From Tetragonia tetragonoides (Eukaryota > Streptophyta > Magnoliopsida > Caryophyllales > Aizoaceae), in contig CM076147.1 of the NCBI GenBank assembly GCA_038025085.1, positions 32,648,766 through 32,712,765 on the forward strand: a stretch of 64,000 nt of DNA. Reading direction: 5' to 3'. How positions within the stretch are numbered: the first letter of the stretch is position 1; the number at the start of each line of letters is the position of its first letter. A program made the position numbers and the translations under genes. Below are positions 34,886 through 46,416 of this stretch, piece after piece. The notes beneath the pieces are model-generated. The model was given only the letters and a program-made list of their open reading frames with translations, was not told the origin of the DNA and searched no databases.

Positions 34886-37829
34886 TTTTCTCCTGAAAAC
34901 TTTAGCTTGGCCATTTGGTCAAAGTCATTGATTCAGGTTTTTATCCCTTCACACAATAACTAGTTTCATGGAATATAGACTACTCTAAGCTCTCTTTATC
35001 AATCTAGAATATGAATCAACATTTCAAAGTCTTGTATGTACTCGTGATTGTTGAAAAGTTGTTCCTTCTTTTACAATAAGAGATTTGGTTGAAATTCCAT
35101 TAGATTGGGGTATATAATTAGGATTTAACATCATATAAAAACACATGTCGTATACATTCTATTTGGGAAATAAAAAAATCTGATGAATTAATCCTTGGTT
35201 GGCCATGCCCATGCTGGCATGAGACTTGCAAATGATGATGGGGGTGCTCTTGTGGTTGTAAATTGTAGTAAACCCTAATATATGGTGGAGGGTGGAAAAC
35301 GGAAGGGCTTACTAGCATTTACTTGAGTTAGAAAATATATGTTGGGAAGGAAGAGAGAATTACGAGGTGTTAGAGATGAATATTATTTCGTATATTTATT
35401 TGTGGACTTGTGGTCACTTGTTTTTTAGGTCATGTTCACTTCAATGGAATAGTGCGGGACGGTGAGGAACAGATTGAAACGAAACGGAATGCCGCGGCGT
35501 GGATAATGGAAGAAAATGTGAGACAAAATAAAGTATAGAATGCGGAAGGAACGACGCGGAACGAAACGGAACGAAATGGAATACAACATGAAATCGACGA
35601 AAAGAACAGGACTTAATAAAAAATTAACGCCGTAAATTTATAAACAGTAATATTACTTGAACAAATTGACAAGCGTAAATTAGTAAATTTGCTTGCAACC
35701 TAAATAAAGAAACAAAAATTTCTAAATAGCCAATTGTATAACAACTTACAGTATTTAGCTAGATGAATGTGGACGCAGACGTCGGTTGGATCTTGGATGA
35801 GGGCTAGGGTGGTAGTACCACGTGATGATGATGGAGGAGTTGTCCTGATCCAGTCTCATGGTCATGGATTGTCTTTGACTATACATTGTACAATTCAGAG
35901 CAAGAGTCACTACTCTTAAATTTAATGTTTCTCCATTTGCAAGTCGCATTAGGCCCTATTTAGCACGAGTCCTGTACTAATTTTTTGCTCTTTCTTTCTT
36001 TAATGGTGGAGATATAATACAAGTTAGTATAAATAATTTTTGATTCACAAAAACGTATATAAAGAGTGATACCTCATGTATGAGGCGTAAACCGCGTCGC
36101 ATTAAAAAGAATTAATATCAGTGTACATGAAAAATAATACCTCATATATGAGGAAATTTGTTGCTGATAGATCTCACCCAGTGTCCCCCTTCTTCCCCCA
36201 CTGCCTTCCGACTCACGGGCAACTGCTCGACCAAGCAACCAATTACCACCAACTGGATTGCATCCCCGATTGCACCCAACTGGACCTGTAGCGAGGACGC
36301 TTCATATATTGTTTTTTTATAAGAGTTTGAACCGATGTCCCTTGTAAAATCTATGATACTTTATTAGCTAAACCTGTTAACATATCTACTAGAGTTTTAA
36401 AGATGTTAAATGCTTCTTTTCCTTAGGGATTATGTTTCTTGCTAAATGCTTTTAATCTAGAGGTTAATGGTTATCAAGCGCTTAAAGCCCTTGATAAATT
36501 GATTCATATCCGAAACTGTTGTTGTGCACAATAAGAAGAGTAATGAGAAAATAACATAAGAATGTTACTGTTGAAGTGCTTTACTTCATCAAAGAAACAT
36601 CTGTTAGACTAGCGTCCTTGACTCCATCATGGTCCAGAAGCAGTCAAATCTTAAAGGGGAAATTTTCAAACCTGATAATCCATCAAGCTACTTTAAAGAA
36701 AAATTATGCTTTCACATTGTTTTTCATGTCAATCAAACTACCTCTTATCTGACAAATATGATACAGCCTCGGACATCAAGATGCAAGATCTCTAGAGGAC
36801 TTGTACACCATCGATCCTTTTCTCCCGATACCCACAAGTCACCCTTGTTCTTCACAAAAATCATCACATCCCACTGTGGGACGGTTTTATACAAGTTTTT
36901 GTGTCATCACACACCACCACGTTTTTATGTCAATAAAATGAGTGAGATGATATTTTCATTTCCAAACCTAAGGAGAACAAAATCATGGTAAATAAAAAAC
37001 ATACTGCAAAATAAAAAAAGCTCATTTTCAGGCGCCCAAACCACGCCAACCACAGGATTCACCAGGGAGAGTATTATTGTTGTTCCCTATTTGTCAGGCA
37101 ATGTCTTTTACTCCATGACGGTCCAATATCAATCATAATGCAAGAGAACAAAAATGATAATGACAACTTTCACTACAACCTCATATATTCACATTATTCA
37201 GTGAACCAAACAGCTATTGCTTTCATGGTCCAGAACCAGGAGGACACAGCCAACCACGTTTCATGATAATGGGCTCGAAGCCCAGAAACAGCGATAACGT
37301 AAAGGGAGAGATCATTCTCCCATTTTCATCAATACAAAGATCAAATAAGCTACTGGGAAATTCATAGCTTCAGAAAGTTTAAATTATAATGGATCCGAAA
37401 TTATAATTCATTTAAGAAGTAGCCTTTCAAAGTTTCATTTCTCCAGTTAACATACCCTGATAGAATACAATATGAGATATTGTATATAAATCTATTTACA
37501 CAGGCAGCTAGATTTCGAGGAACGAGCCAATTAGTTAAATCAACAGTTACAGAACTAATGATAAGATGGGATGTAAGAACTGAGATATGAAATTTCAGGA
37601 AAGGACAACAGGAATTCAAGGACCTAAAAGCTAAATCAAGAAATATACTCCATTACGAGACCTGCAGTTTGTACCTTACCCAACCAGGAGGTAAAAGAAA
37701 AAAGGAAGAAGGAAGCTTTCTCAGTTAAACTGACATCTATAGATAAAATTAGCAGACTAACAAACAGAGCCAGACCTTCCAAAAGGCAGAAACATGGTGA
37801 CTTGCCATCAAGTAGCATGCTCGTGTCCG
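34886..37829. other. Intergenic, no gene seen
   Basis: AT-rich. 35450-35600 is unusually rich in GGAAC/CGAAACGG words, perhaps another decayed repeat. Related words (CCATGATGGTCCA-like) recur at 36630, 37120 and 37230. The last few hundred bases before 37829 are probably the 3'UTR of the minus-strand RRM gene. No open frame here has a recognisable domain. Confidence 0.45.
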
Positions 37830-40800
37830 TCACTGAGTCCCCAATCGTTGATCATCCTGCTCGGAAGGCAGGCGAAATGGAAAATGTGCAAAATGGATTC
37901 TTAGGACATAAGAAGGCTTTTTATCATCAAACTTGTAGCCTGCACAGATCCCAAGTATGTAATGAATCAATGGAAAAATAAAGTAGTGACAAGACGGACT
38001 AGAAATTGAAGTGTTCTATAAAGTTCGCAAATGACTTCGTAGTTTGCAACTTTGAGAAGTTCACAAAGGAAATTATGACCAGAAATGTTCCAGAAATTGA
38101 GACAACAGGGGAGCAGTTATTAGTGAATCATGAATCTTCTTCTTCAGATAACATATACAGTACACTCCCCTTGGCCACACCCTTCTACTTCATTATCTTT
38201 ATAGATGAGTTATTTCTTCTTTCTTGTTTTTTTTTTCCCGTTGCTATTGTGGGTACTACTGAAAGAAAAAGATCATGCCATATATCAGTCCGACTCATGA
38301 TCTGTGATGTTCAGCATTCAACAACTGGAAGAAACAACTATCCAACAACCGTGATACACCATTAACACTTCAATATGCTCAAAACATTGATATAGCACAT
38401 CACACGACAAGTTACAAAAAAGCAACCACAAGTGACATTTTGTGAATTTCCAATGATTAGTAGATAGAACAAAAAGCACAAGAAGCTACTAACCTTGAAG
38501 TGCTTCCATAGCAGTAACAGCACATTTTGCATCATTAAACTCAACAAAGCAAAGAACCAAAGCCTTGTCTCCACTCTGAAATTCAGGTTAGGGAGTCATG
38601 GAATTGTCAGGGCAAGAGAAACTTTCATCACGACCATTAACAGCTCATGCTGAAGAACATTCAGAATGTATTTCTTTCACAGGAACAAAATAATAATTAT
38701 AATGCAGCATTTTTAAACAACAAATAGAATTTGTCATGTTGACTGGCATGTGGCATCTAAAAGTGCATTAAAGTACAAAGACAAATTACATTGCTCTAGC
38801 CATTCTGACCCATTTCATTGTTCTTCTGCAGATTTATTAGGATGAAAACTTGAAACATAATCTGACAAGTGAGAAAAACACAAACTTTGGGAGAAATGTA
38901 CTTAAGTCTACTTACCTAAAGCGGATAATTTCTTCATAGACATTTTGAGTGTCTTTGGACTTCAATTAAATTGGAAGAATAATATGAAACGGTGTTGAGG
39001 ACACATGACGAGATGAGCATAAAAAGATTTGCACGCAAGTAACCCAGAATGGTCAACATCAACCCTTTCATCAACACAAGAATTATGGGGTCACTTTAAA
39101 GGGGTACTGGAATCAAGGAAGGGGATGAGAGAATGATGAATCTCTTTGGTTATGTTTGGTTCATACTAAACCAAATTTCTGGGGTAATAAGTTTTAGGCT
39201 GCTGATGCAACTGAAAGCATACTCATATTCCAGATGTCCAGATAGCATGGATTCTAAGAAAAAACCTCCATACAACAATGACAAAACTCATGAGGAGGTG
39301 CAGAGAAGAATATGTTATCCACGCACGCCACGCATGCCCACCACAGTGTGCGAGCTCACGCGTGCAATCTGATCAGCGGTTAGCGGCGTCCAAATATAAA
39401 GTGAGACATGTATTGTGTGATGGATCTAGGAAAAATGATATTTCCTTTTTCGGATAGCCTGGAATTAAAATAGTGATAATTATTCTAGGATGGAGAGGGT
39501 ACAACAGCTATCAAACGGTTTAACACTACAACAAATAGTAGGAATATCTGGGAAGATTTTCATAACACAAAGATAACAGGGTGCTCATCATGCAATAAGC
39601 ATCTAGCTCGGCTCTGATTTTCATCCCAGCAAGTGGATCACTGTGACTCTAATGAACATCTTTGGCACAAGAAGACACCTGTCAGGACTTGTACCAGAAT
39701 CACTGACAATTGTTCTGCCTTTTTTCTACTAACATGATAGAGTAACTTAAAGATGTGACAAAGACAGAGTTAACACCTTCATCCACCTTCTACTTCTTCT
39801 CTCTCTCAAACAAAAGACAAATATGAGAATACTCGATCCTTCTCTAATCTATTGTATCACAATGCCAAATATAGTGGCTGGAAGATGAAAGCAGTAATGG
39901 AAAGCAGCTAACTGTTGTCAGACTTACCCGTCTAGGCTCCTTGTGTATAACTTTGATATCTTTAAAACCAATAAAAGGACGAAAGATATCTAGAAATCTC
40001 TGTCAAGGAGATGCAAATGAAGGAGATTAATCAAATCCAATTTTTGGAAGCCCAGAGATTGTTAATACCTATGTTGCTCGGACTCTTCATTTCTCCTCAA
40101 GTACCCGTGTCGGACACTGGACCCTCCGACATGGGTATGGACATTGGACACTCCATTTTCAGCGAAAAACATGCAAAATTTTCATAAAATGGCCGAGTCC
40201 AACATGGGTATGGGTACTGGACACTCCGACACTTAGCCGAGTCCGAGCAACATAGGTTAATACGTTTTCAAGATTTTAGCAACAACTAGTTTTGATTATT
40301 CTATGACTCTTTGATATTTGTTTTAACTTCTGGTCCCCAATTTTTCAATCTTTAGAGCTACAATCATTCTCCTATGAGGCAGCCAACAGTTTCACTTTTC
40401 CATCCAGAGATATCACTTTTTAACCCCCAGGTGTCACTTTATTAGTGTATTAAAAACACAAGTATCCAAGCAACATTATTAGATACTGTAAGTAGATAAT
40501 TTTTCACACAAAAAGCATTCACAAAGACCAATAACAAGTATAACAATAAAAAATAGTAAAATCACACTGTTAGTGTTAAGAAAAGGATACGTCCAACTTC
40601 TCTTCTGGTACAGTCAGTTGGAAGGCCATCAACAAAAAGAATGTTGGATTCCCCTGGCGGCACAGGGAGGCCATTAACCCTCCGCTGAGAGTCAGGCCTC
40701 TCATAAATCATATCTGGATTGACAGGAGGCACAGGACTGATTCCCACAGAATGATCTCGTCTCTGGCTTATTAGAATGGGATCTTCAAGAGAAGACGGGT

Positions 40801-41070
40801 AGCCTCTAGTGATCATACCTGCTGTCAATCCACTTAGGGCAGGGTCACTCCGTGCACCAAATCCCGATGTATCATCTAAACCATAAGCCCCAGACTGCAT
40901 AGGTAGTAACTAAAATGAAAAACACAGCAAACATGTACCTGTCAAAATCACAACACAACACAACACATATAGCAACTGCCACAACTTGAAAAGTAGACAC
41001 TTACACCTCTGCCCATGGGATCCATAGAGGACCCACGCAAATCATTTGATCGCAACATATGCTGAGACAT
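37830..41070 (-). CDS. RRM RNA-binding protein, related to nuclear-speckle RNA-binding proteins
   Basis: Five minus-strand coding exons: 41070-41005, 40909-40591, 39989-39928, 38575-38494 and 37939-37830 (stop 37832-37830). All borders are GT/AG and in frame, giving about 212 residues. Residues 1-120 are a Gly/Pro/Ser-rich arm (MSQHMLRSNDLRG..., YERPDSQRRVNGLPVPPGE). The C-terminal half is one RRM: RNP2 NILFVDGLP, the helix CTRREVGHIFRPFIGFKDI, RNP1 KALVLCFVEF, then DAKCAVTAMEALQGYKFDD and IHFAHFPF. This matches plant RRM proteins of the U1A/U2B''-like nuclear-speckle group, which bind RNA and can affect splicing. The exact target is unknown. A probable 5'UTR exon lies at 43823-43990, making a first intron of about 2.7 kb. 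Confidence 0.88.
40069..40255. mobile_element. 187 bp MITE, TSD GTTAATAC, in the RRM gene
   Basis: The ends are perfect inverted copies, CTATGTTGCTCGGACTC on the left and its complement on the right, and the 8 bp GTTAATAC flanks both sides (40061-40068, 40256-40263). An 8 bp duplication points to hAT. The interior repeats GACACTGGACCCTCCGACATGGG-type words of 20 bases or less. It sits in the intron between coding exons 2 and 3. A related copy is at 61773-61955. Confidence 0.92.
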
Positions 41071-41899
41071 CTTCAAGCCTTCTAACGCAAGTCAGCTGAA
41101 TAATCTTTGGCCCTTGAAGACTGGTTCACTGCAAAGTCTATGTATTCAATTATTAAAGTCCTCAGTCTAAAAAAAGAACAGATAATATGACAAGAAAATA
41201 GCGAAACAAATAAACAAATAAATAAAGACTTAGACCCTGGGCTTAAGGAAGCATTAAGCCTTAGATGACCTTTGCGGCATCTTCTAAATCCCACCAGCAT
41301 AATACAGAAACTGCGCTTGTATGGAGGTCTCCAATATTTAGAGGAGGAGGAGGAGGTGAGAGAGATGCAATGTAGAGCATAAATGTTGTGAAAGATATGA
41401 TGAATGCCCTTATAAGGTCAAAAAATTGCAAATCAAAATCAAATATCTTATCCACAGAGACTAAATCCATGGCCAGAGTGTGCCAAAAAAGCGGGGAAGG
41501 TTCAAACTGAAGGCAGAAAAGTGCCCCTACTTTAGTCATTGTCCCAGCTCCTAGTTTATTATCTGTACATAGCATATTATAGATATGTAAAACAAGTATA
41601 CGAATTCTTTTAAGGAAGGGGGAATTCTCTTTGTCGGTATTGAGTCCCAGCCTAAACATAGCAAACTGACTCAAAATCTAAAAGTAAAAGGCCTAGTGAG
41701 CAGTGCCTTACAAAGAGGACAACAATAACCAGAAAAAATGCGAGCAATGCTAATGCAAATTATTCATAATTTACATCACTAAAAGCGGGACCTCATGGAG
41801 GCCACTGGAATATAATGGTATTCCTTATTTAAGACAAGAAACTTTTTCCCCCAAAAAGAAACAGAAATTACAGCCTACGAGAGAGTCCTCAATAATCAT

Positions 41900-42613
41900 C
41901 TAATTACAAGCCACCCCCTGACGTAAAAGGAGAATATCTGTGATAGGCACCTCTATGAAGCCCCCCAAAGCTTTGGCCCAAGGAGGCCAAGTACATACTC
42001 GATCAAATAAAAACCCAACATAATGAGATATCCCAGCAAAAATGTGCGAGTTACGCTCTACCAAAGACCCCAAAGCAATGCTAACAGAGCACACTGCCAG
42101 AGTGCCAGAGCAATCCCTTGTCGGTACAAGAGGCAGGATTTGCAAGAATCGACTGCAGAGGGGTTCTCAAACCATACCTTATTGGCCTAGTGTCCTCAGT
42201 GAAAAAATGCTGAATGGTAGCCTGAACACATAGGAAACAAAAAGCTTCACTGATTCCCAATCAGGCAATTATGACACATCTTGTAAAGTAAACAGCTGGA
42301 ATAGCAATAATGCACGGAAGAATGGACTATGGAGTATCCACTTCCACAAATCCTCCCAAAAAGGCCAAAACCTTACCAAAAGACGCCTCCCCCTTTGTAC
42401 TAGATCAAAGGAAAGAAGAAGGATAATACCTGAGATATGAATTTTCAAGAGCAAGCATGGGAGACAAAAGAACCGACTTGGGTGTCCCACTGTCATTATC
42501 TTGAAGGCCATATTTGCTCCTGATAAGTAAGTGCCACAGGATCCCAACTCCAGAAGGAAGCGCCATAACCACTTACCCACCAAAGAATTGTTATTTGAAC
42601 ACCAAATGACCAA
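41900..42613 (-). pseudogene. Decayed LINE remnant in the RRM gene's 5' intron
   Basis: On the minus strand, SLVGKWLWRFLLE (near 42580) resembles the conserved [A/S]LLGKWLWRF motif downstream of plant LINE reverse transcriptase. Near 42060, GSLVERNSHIFAG followed by DRVCTWPPWAKA matches the end of the same protein (WRERNSRIFxG, then LWxxxRCCxW-like). Stops and shifts separate the pieces. It is much more decayed than the LINE at 44300-50800 and lies in the opposite direction. Confidence 0.55.
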
Positions 42614-43749
42614 AACCTAGCCCCCTCTCGGCCTTATGTCTACAAACCAAGTCCCATCGCTGGTATCTTTCACTCAAATTCTAAGCACTAGTATTGGACT
42701 ACCTTAGTCAAAATTATCCAACCATCTCTTCCTAGAACACGAACTCACAATGCAATACCAACTTAAACGCTTAATCCTCTTCGTCAGTCATACCACCACC
42801 CACATCTCCTCTGATACTCCCATAATGGATACAAAAAAGCAACAACACCAATAGAGTTCATGAGTCATGACATGGTGTGGATCTAGTCATCATCTGTAGA
42901 GAAAATCTACATAATCTAAGGCCTTCTAAAAGTAGGCACAATATACTTTGCATCAAAGATAACTTTGATGCCATCACTTCCCTAGGACGCTCAAACTCAT
43001 ATTCACTTGTGTGTTGTGTCACTGACTCACTGCTAACCTATACCTTTAGGTCCTCAAAATAAGATATCACGAAAGACTACTATAATGAATTTCTCACCCA
43101 TTAAAATACGGATGAGCACCTTCACTTATAGTTGAGACCACCCTAATAATTCTATATCACATCACATGAACCAGAAAAGGGATTCACAATTCACATTAGA
43201 AATAAAAATCACCTGAAATTAATCCCCTTAACACTTAACAAACATATAAATATGGCCAATTTATGACCATTCAAGCCTATGAATCCAAACTAAGGTGATC
43301 GTAAATCTTCATCATTCTAATCCTCATTTCAAAAATCCATCAAAAAATGAAGCAACAACAGGATGACTTAACCAAACTAAAGAAACGTTTACCTAACTTT
43401 GATGAAATTTAAATGTAACTTTAAGAGAACTCTAGAACACCCCAAATTAACCCCAAAAACAGGATTTCCTTTTTCTGCAAAATAGCTGAACTTGAATAAG
43501 TTTAAATTCAACATGGCATTCATGTAAGATTGCCCTAAAAGTCTTAATCTTTTTGTTGTTAAATTGAGAAAATTCAATATTCATGCCATATAATTGGGAC
43601 ATGAAATTGTTGTTGAATTAAAATTTTCCACCTTTGAAGAACAGGAGTAACACTGTAACAACATGGAAAGCGTGTACTATGTATGCATTAGATGATTGGG
43701 CTTTACAACAACAATAACAATAACGAGTAGAATAGTAAGCTAGTAATAA

Positions 43750-43750
<1 letters not shown>

Positions 43751-43817
<67 letters not shown>
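43751..43817. repeat. (GA)n microsatellite just inside the RRM gene's first intron
   Basis: About 33 GA units with one slip. On the transcribed strand it is a (CT)n tract immediately after the donor of the probable 5'UTR exon. Confidence 0.9.
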
Positions 43818-43819
<2 letters not shown>

Positions 43820-43822
43820 TAC

Positions 43823-43990
43823 CATGAAAAGGGTGAGGAGAATATCAGCAGCTGGTGGCAAAGAGCGGCGTGCGAGGACGATGCGGTTTTGACAGTGGTG
43901 TACGCCGGAAGTCTGATTCTTTCTTCCGTCGTTTGCTGTTCGCGCTTTGCTGAAAGGAGCTGGTTGGGTTAGTGGGCTTGGGCTTTTGGG
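43823..43990 (-). promoter_or_regulatory. Probable 5'UTR exon and promoter-proximal region of the RRM gene
   Basis: A locally GC-richer block that on the minus strand runs into a splice-donor-like ATG|GTAGTT at 43822. It would splice to an acceptor at about 41090 (TTATTCAG on the minus strand), just before the start codon at 41070. The transcription start is not determined. The position is inferred from composition and splice motifs only. Confidence 0.4.
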
Positions 43991-44486
43991 TTTGTTCAAT
44001 AATATAGATGCACTTAAAATTGATTCTTGATCCAACACTTAGAAGGAAAATTTCACTAAGGAATTGAAATAAAAAGTTGCGGATTTTCCTATTAAGTTTG
44101 GGCAAGATAAAAATGCTTCTCTCTCTAAGAGTAAGTTCCTTTCCTCTTAGTAGGATATTTTTCCTCTGTGGAACCAACTATCACCATTAAGACTCGCCAT
44201 TAATGAACCTGTCTCAGTCCTCCAGTCTCTCATTTATAATCCCCTACTCTTCCCTTCTCCTCCTTCACCCACCTCTTACTCTCACAAAAAACTAACGAAT
44301 TCTCTCTCTAGCCAACAAATTTCAACCAAAAACCCCATCCTCGTAAGCTTTCCTCCCCATCCCTTTCCACTTACTCTATCCCCGTCCCGACTCCTCTCCC
44401 TCATAGTCCCTCTCTCCTTCTCTCCCCACCTCTATCTTTTCCCATCTCATATTCCCCTCTTTCCCTTTACCTCCTAGATAGAGGAC

Positions 44487-46416
44487 ATGCAAAATGAAAA
44501 CTCAGACCCACTACCCCTGCCTTTAGATTCTGAGGAACTTGAACTCCTCCCTGATGAAGATCTCATACAAAGGGTCACAAATTTATGTCTGGTGGGTCGA
44601 GTAATCTCTGATAAACCTATTAAAATGACCCTTGCGAAATCAATTATTGAAAAGGGCTGGAACCTGCAGGGTAAACCCACAATATCGATCATGAATGATT
44701 TCGATTTCAGAAACAAGAAAGATAGGGATAAGGCCATGGAAAGGGGTACATGGGCGGTCATGGGGAAATATGTCTCTATGAAGAAATGGGAGCCTCACTT
44801 GGGCCTTGAATAGCTTGAGTTTCACCTTTGTGCCTTTTGGATCCAGGTACATGGAGTACACTGGACGAATTTCAACGAAAGAAATATAATTGCGATTGGC
44901 TAGAAAATTGGAAGATTGATTGGGACCGACGATGTGTCGAAGCAACGGCTTATAGCGAGGCAGTACCTGAGACTCAGGGTCACCATAGATTTTAATCAAC
45001 CACTCCGAAGAGGTTTCCTCCAGCGGGAAAAAGGAGAGCTCAAATGGGCAGAGCTAAAGTATGAACGGATAGCTGATTTCTGCTATGGATGTGGTCGACT
45101 AGGACATGAAATTGATGAATGTCCAGAACCAGTGCCTCATGAATTCACGGAACCAGATAAGGGGTACAGACCCTTCCTCAAAGCATCTGATCTACAAGAC
45201 TGGAACCTCCCCCTCAAAAAAAGGTTATCCAGGAAGAAAGAACTGGTATGCAGCACCAAGAACAGAGGCATAAAGAAAGATTGCTTGAAAAGAGACGCAT
45301 GCAAAGGCTAATTGATGTCCAGGATCAGAAAAAAAAAAAAAGGCAGATGGAGAGAAATAACGACCGACTGGCGGCGCGTGAACTTGAATCGCCGCCATTG
45401 GAATCCACTAGCCTCCAAATGGGTACAACTGCCTTCTCCTATGATGCCCACAAAAAAAGTTGTTACGAAGGTGGATCTAATCACTGGGACCACAGAGGAA
45501 ATGAGTTGGGAGACTGCATGCCAGCTTGGGGCAGCGCTTACACCGCCGTTCCGTCCACCTCAGTGTGTGTCTCGAGGTAAGACCTATCAAGCTAGTAGCT
45601 CTAGACTTCCCAATTACCCTGCTAGTGTTGAGTCTGGAAAATAAAGTCTGTTGTATCAAATCAGGCTCCTATTTCTGCTGACCAAAAGTTTAAGAAATTA
45701 ACCCTAGTCAATATTGAGAGTCAATACTTTATTGATAAATTCTGGGAGGAACACAAAAAAGGGACTTTTAGGGATGATTATGATGAATTTGATGATGTAT
45801 TGGACTCAGCCCAAGCCCATATGGTTGTGGACCTTAAGGAGGACAATATACCCCCCTATATTGTCACTGAGCCAGATGACATAAGAAGCCCAAGCCCAAG
45901 CCCAAGCCCAAGCCCATTAAATCTAAACCCTCCCCTGGCACTCCGAGCCCACGTGCTCTCTCTCCGACTGGGACTGAAACTTGGGCTCCCCTCTGGATAA
46001 ACAAGATGACACCCAGGTTATCCTTTTGAACGAAAAATCCCCCATCCCAAATAGCCCAGCCCATACACCCAACAAACTTTCCTCCTTCTTGGGACGCCTT
46101 TCACTCAAAAGAAAAGATAGGCAGGAGTTTGGTAGTTTGAGCCCTACTGATGGTCAAGAAAAATCAACAAAAAATCGAAAAACCACAAAAAAACTCAGCA
46201 AGGCAATCAAAAGGAAAAGCCCCCATGAGTGAACCTACCAAAAACCCAAGCACCAAAAAATCAGCCAAGCCAAAAAGTGTGAAGGGCAAGACTAAAGTGG
46301 AGAGACACCTGAACCTGTACTTTGATGATGGAGTTATGGGAGAGATGCTCAAGCAATTTGATGAGGATGTCAGATGCAAAGATGAGGCGGGGGCTCTTCC
46401 CCCTCTAGATCAATGA
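44487..46416 (+). pseudogene. LINE ORF1: DUF4283 / CCHC RNA-binding protein, broken
   Basis: The reading starts at ATG 44487 (MQNENSDPLPLPLDSEE...). The DUF4283 segment includes RVTNLCLVGRV, AKSIIEKGWNLQG and AMERGTWAVMGKYVSMKKW. Stops at 44811 and about 44901 interrupt it, and the same frame continues with WIQVHGVHW, then a CCHC knuckle CYGCGRLGHEIDEC near residue 200. A further stop at 45309 and later frame changes break the basic, Ser/Pro-rich tail, which includes a run of AGCCCA hexamers at 45891-45916 giving Ser-Pro repeats. The last segment ends LDQ-stop at 46414-46416. ORF1 proteins bind element RNA. This copy cannot make the whole protein. Confidence 0.8.

Noticed and set aside
41261..41674. 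137-codon minus-strand open frame in the RRM gene's 5' region
   Set aside because: No domain; it lies within the inferred intron and includes a simple-repeat Pro run.
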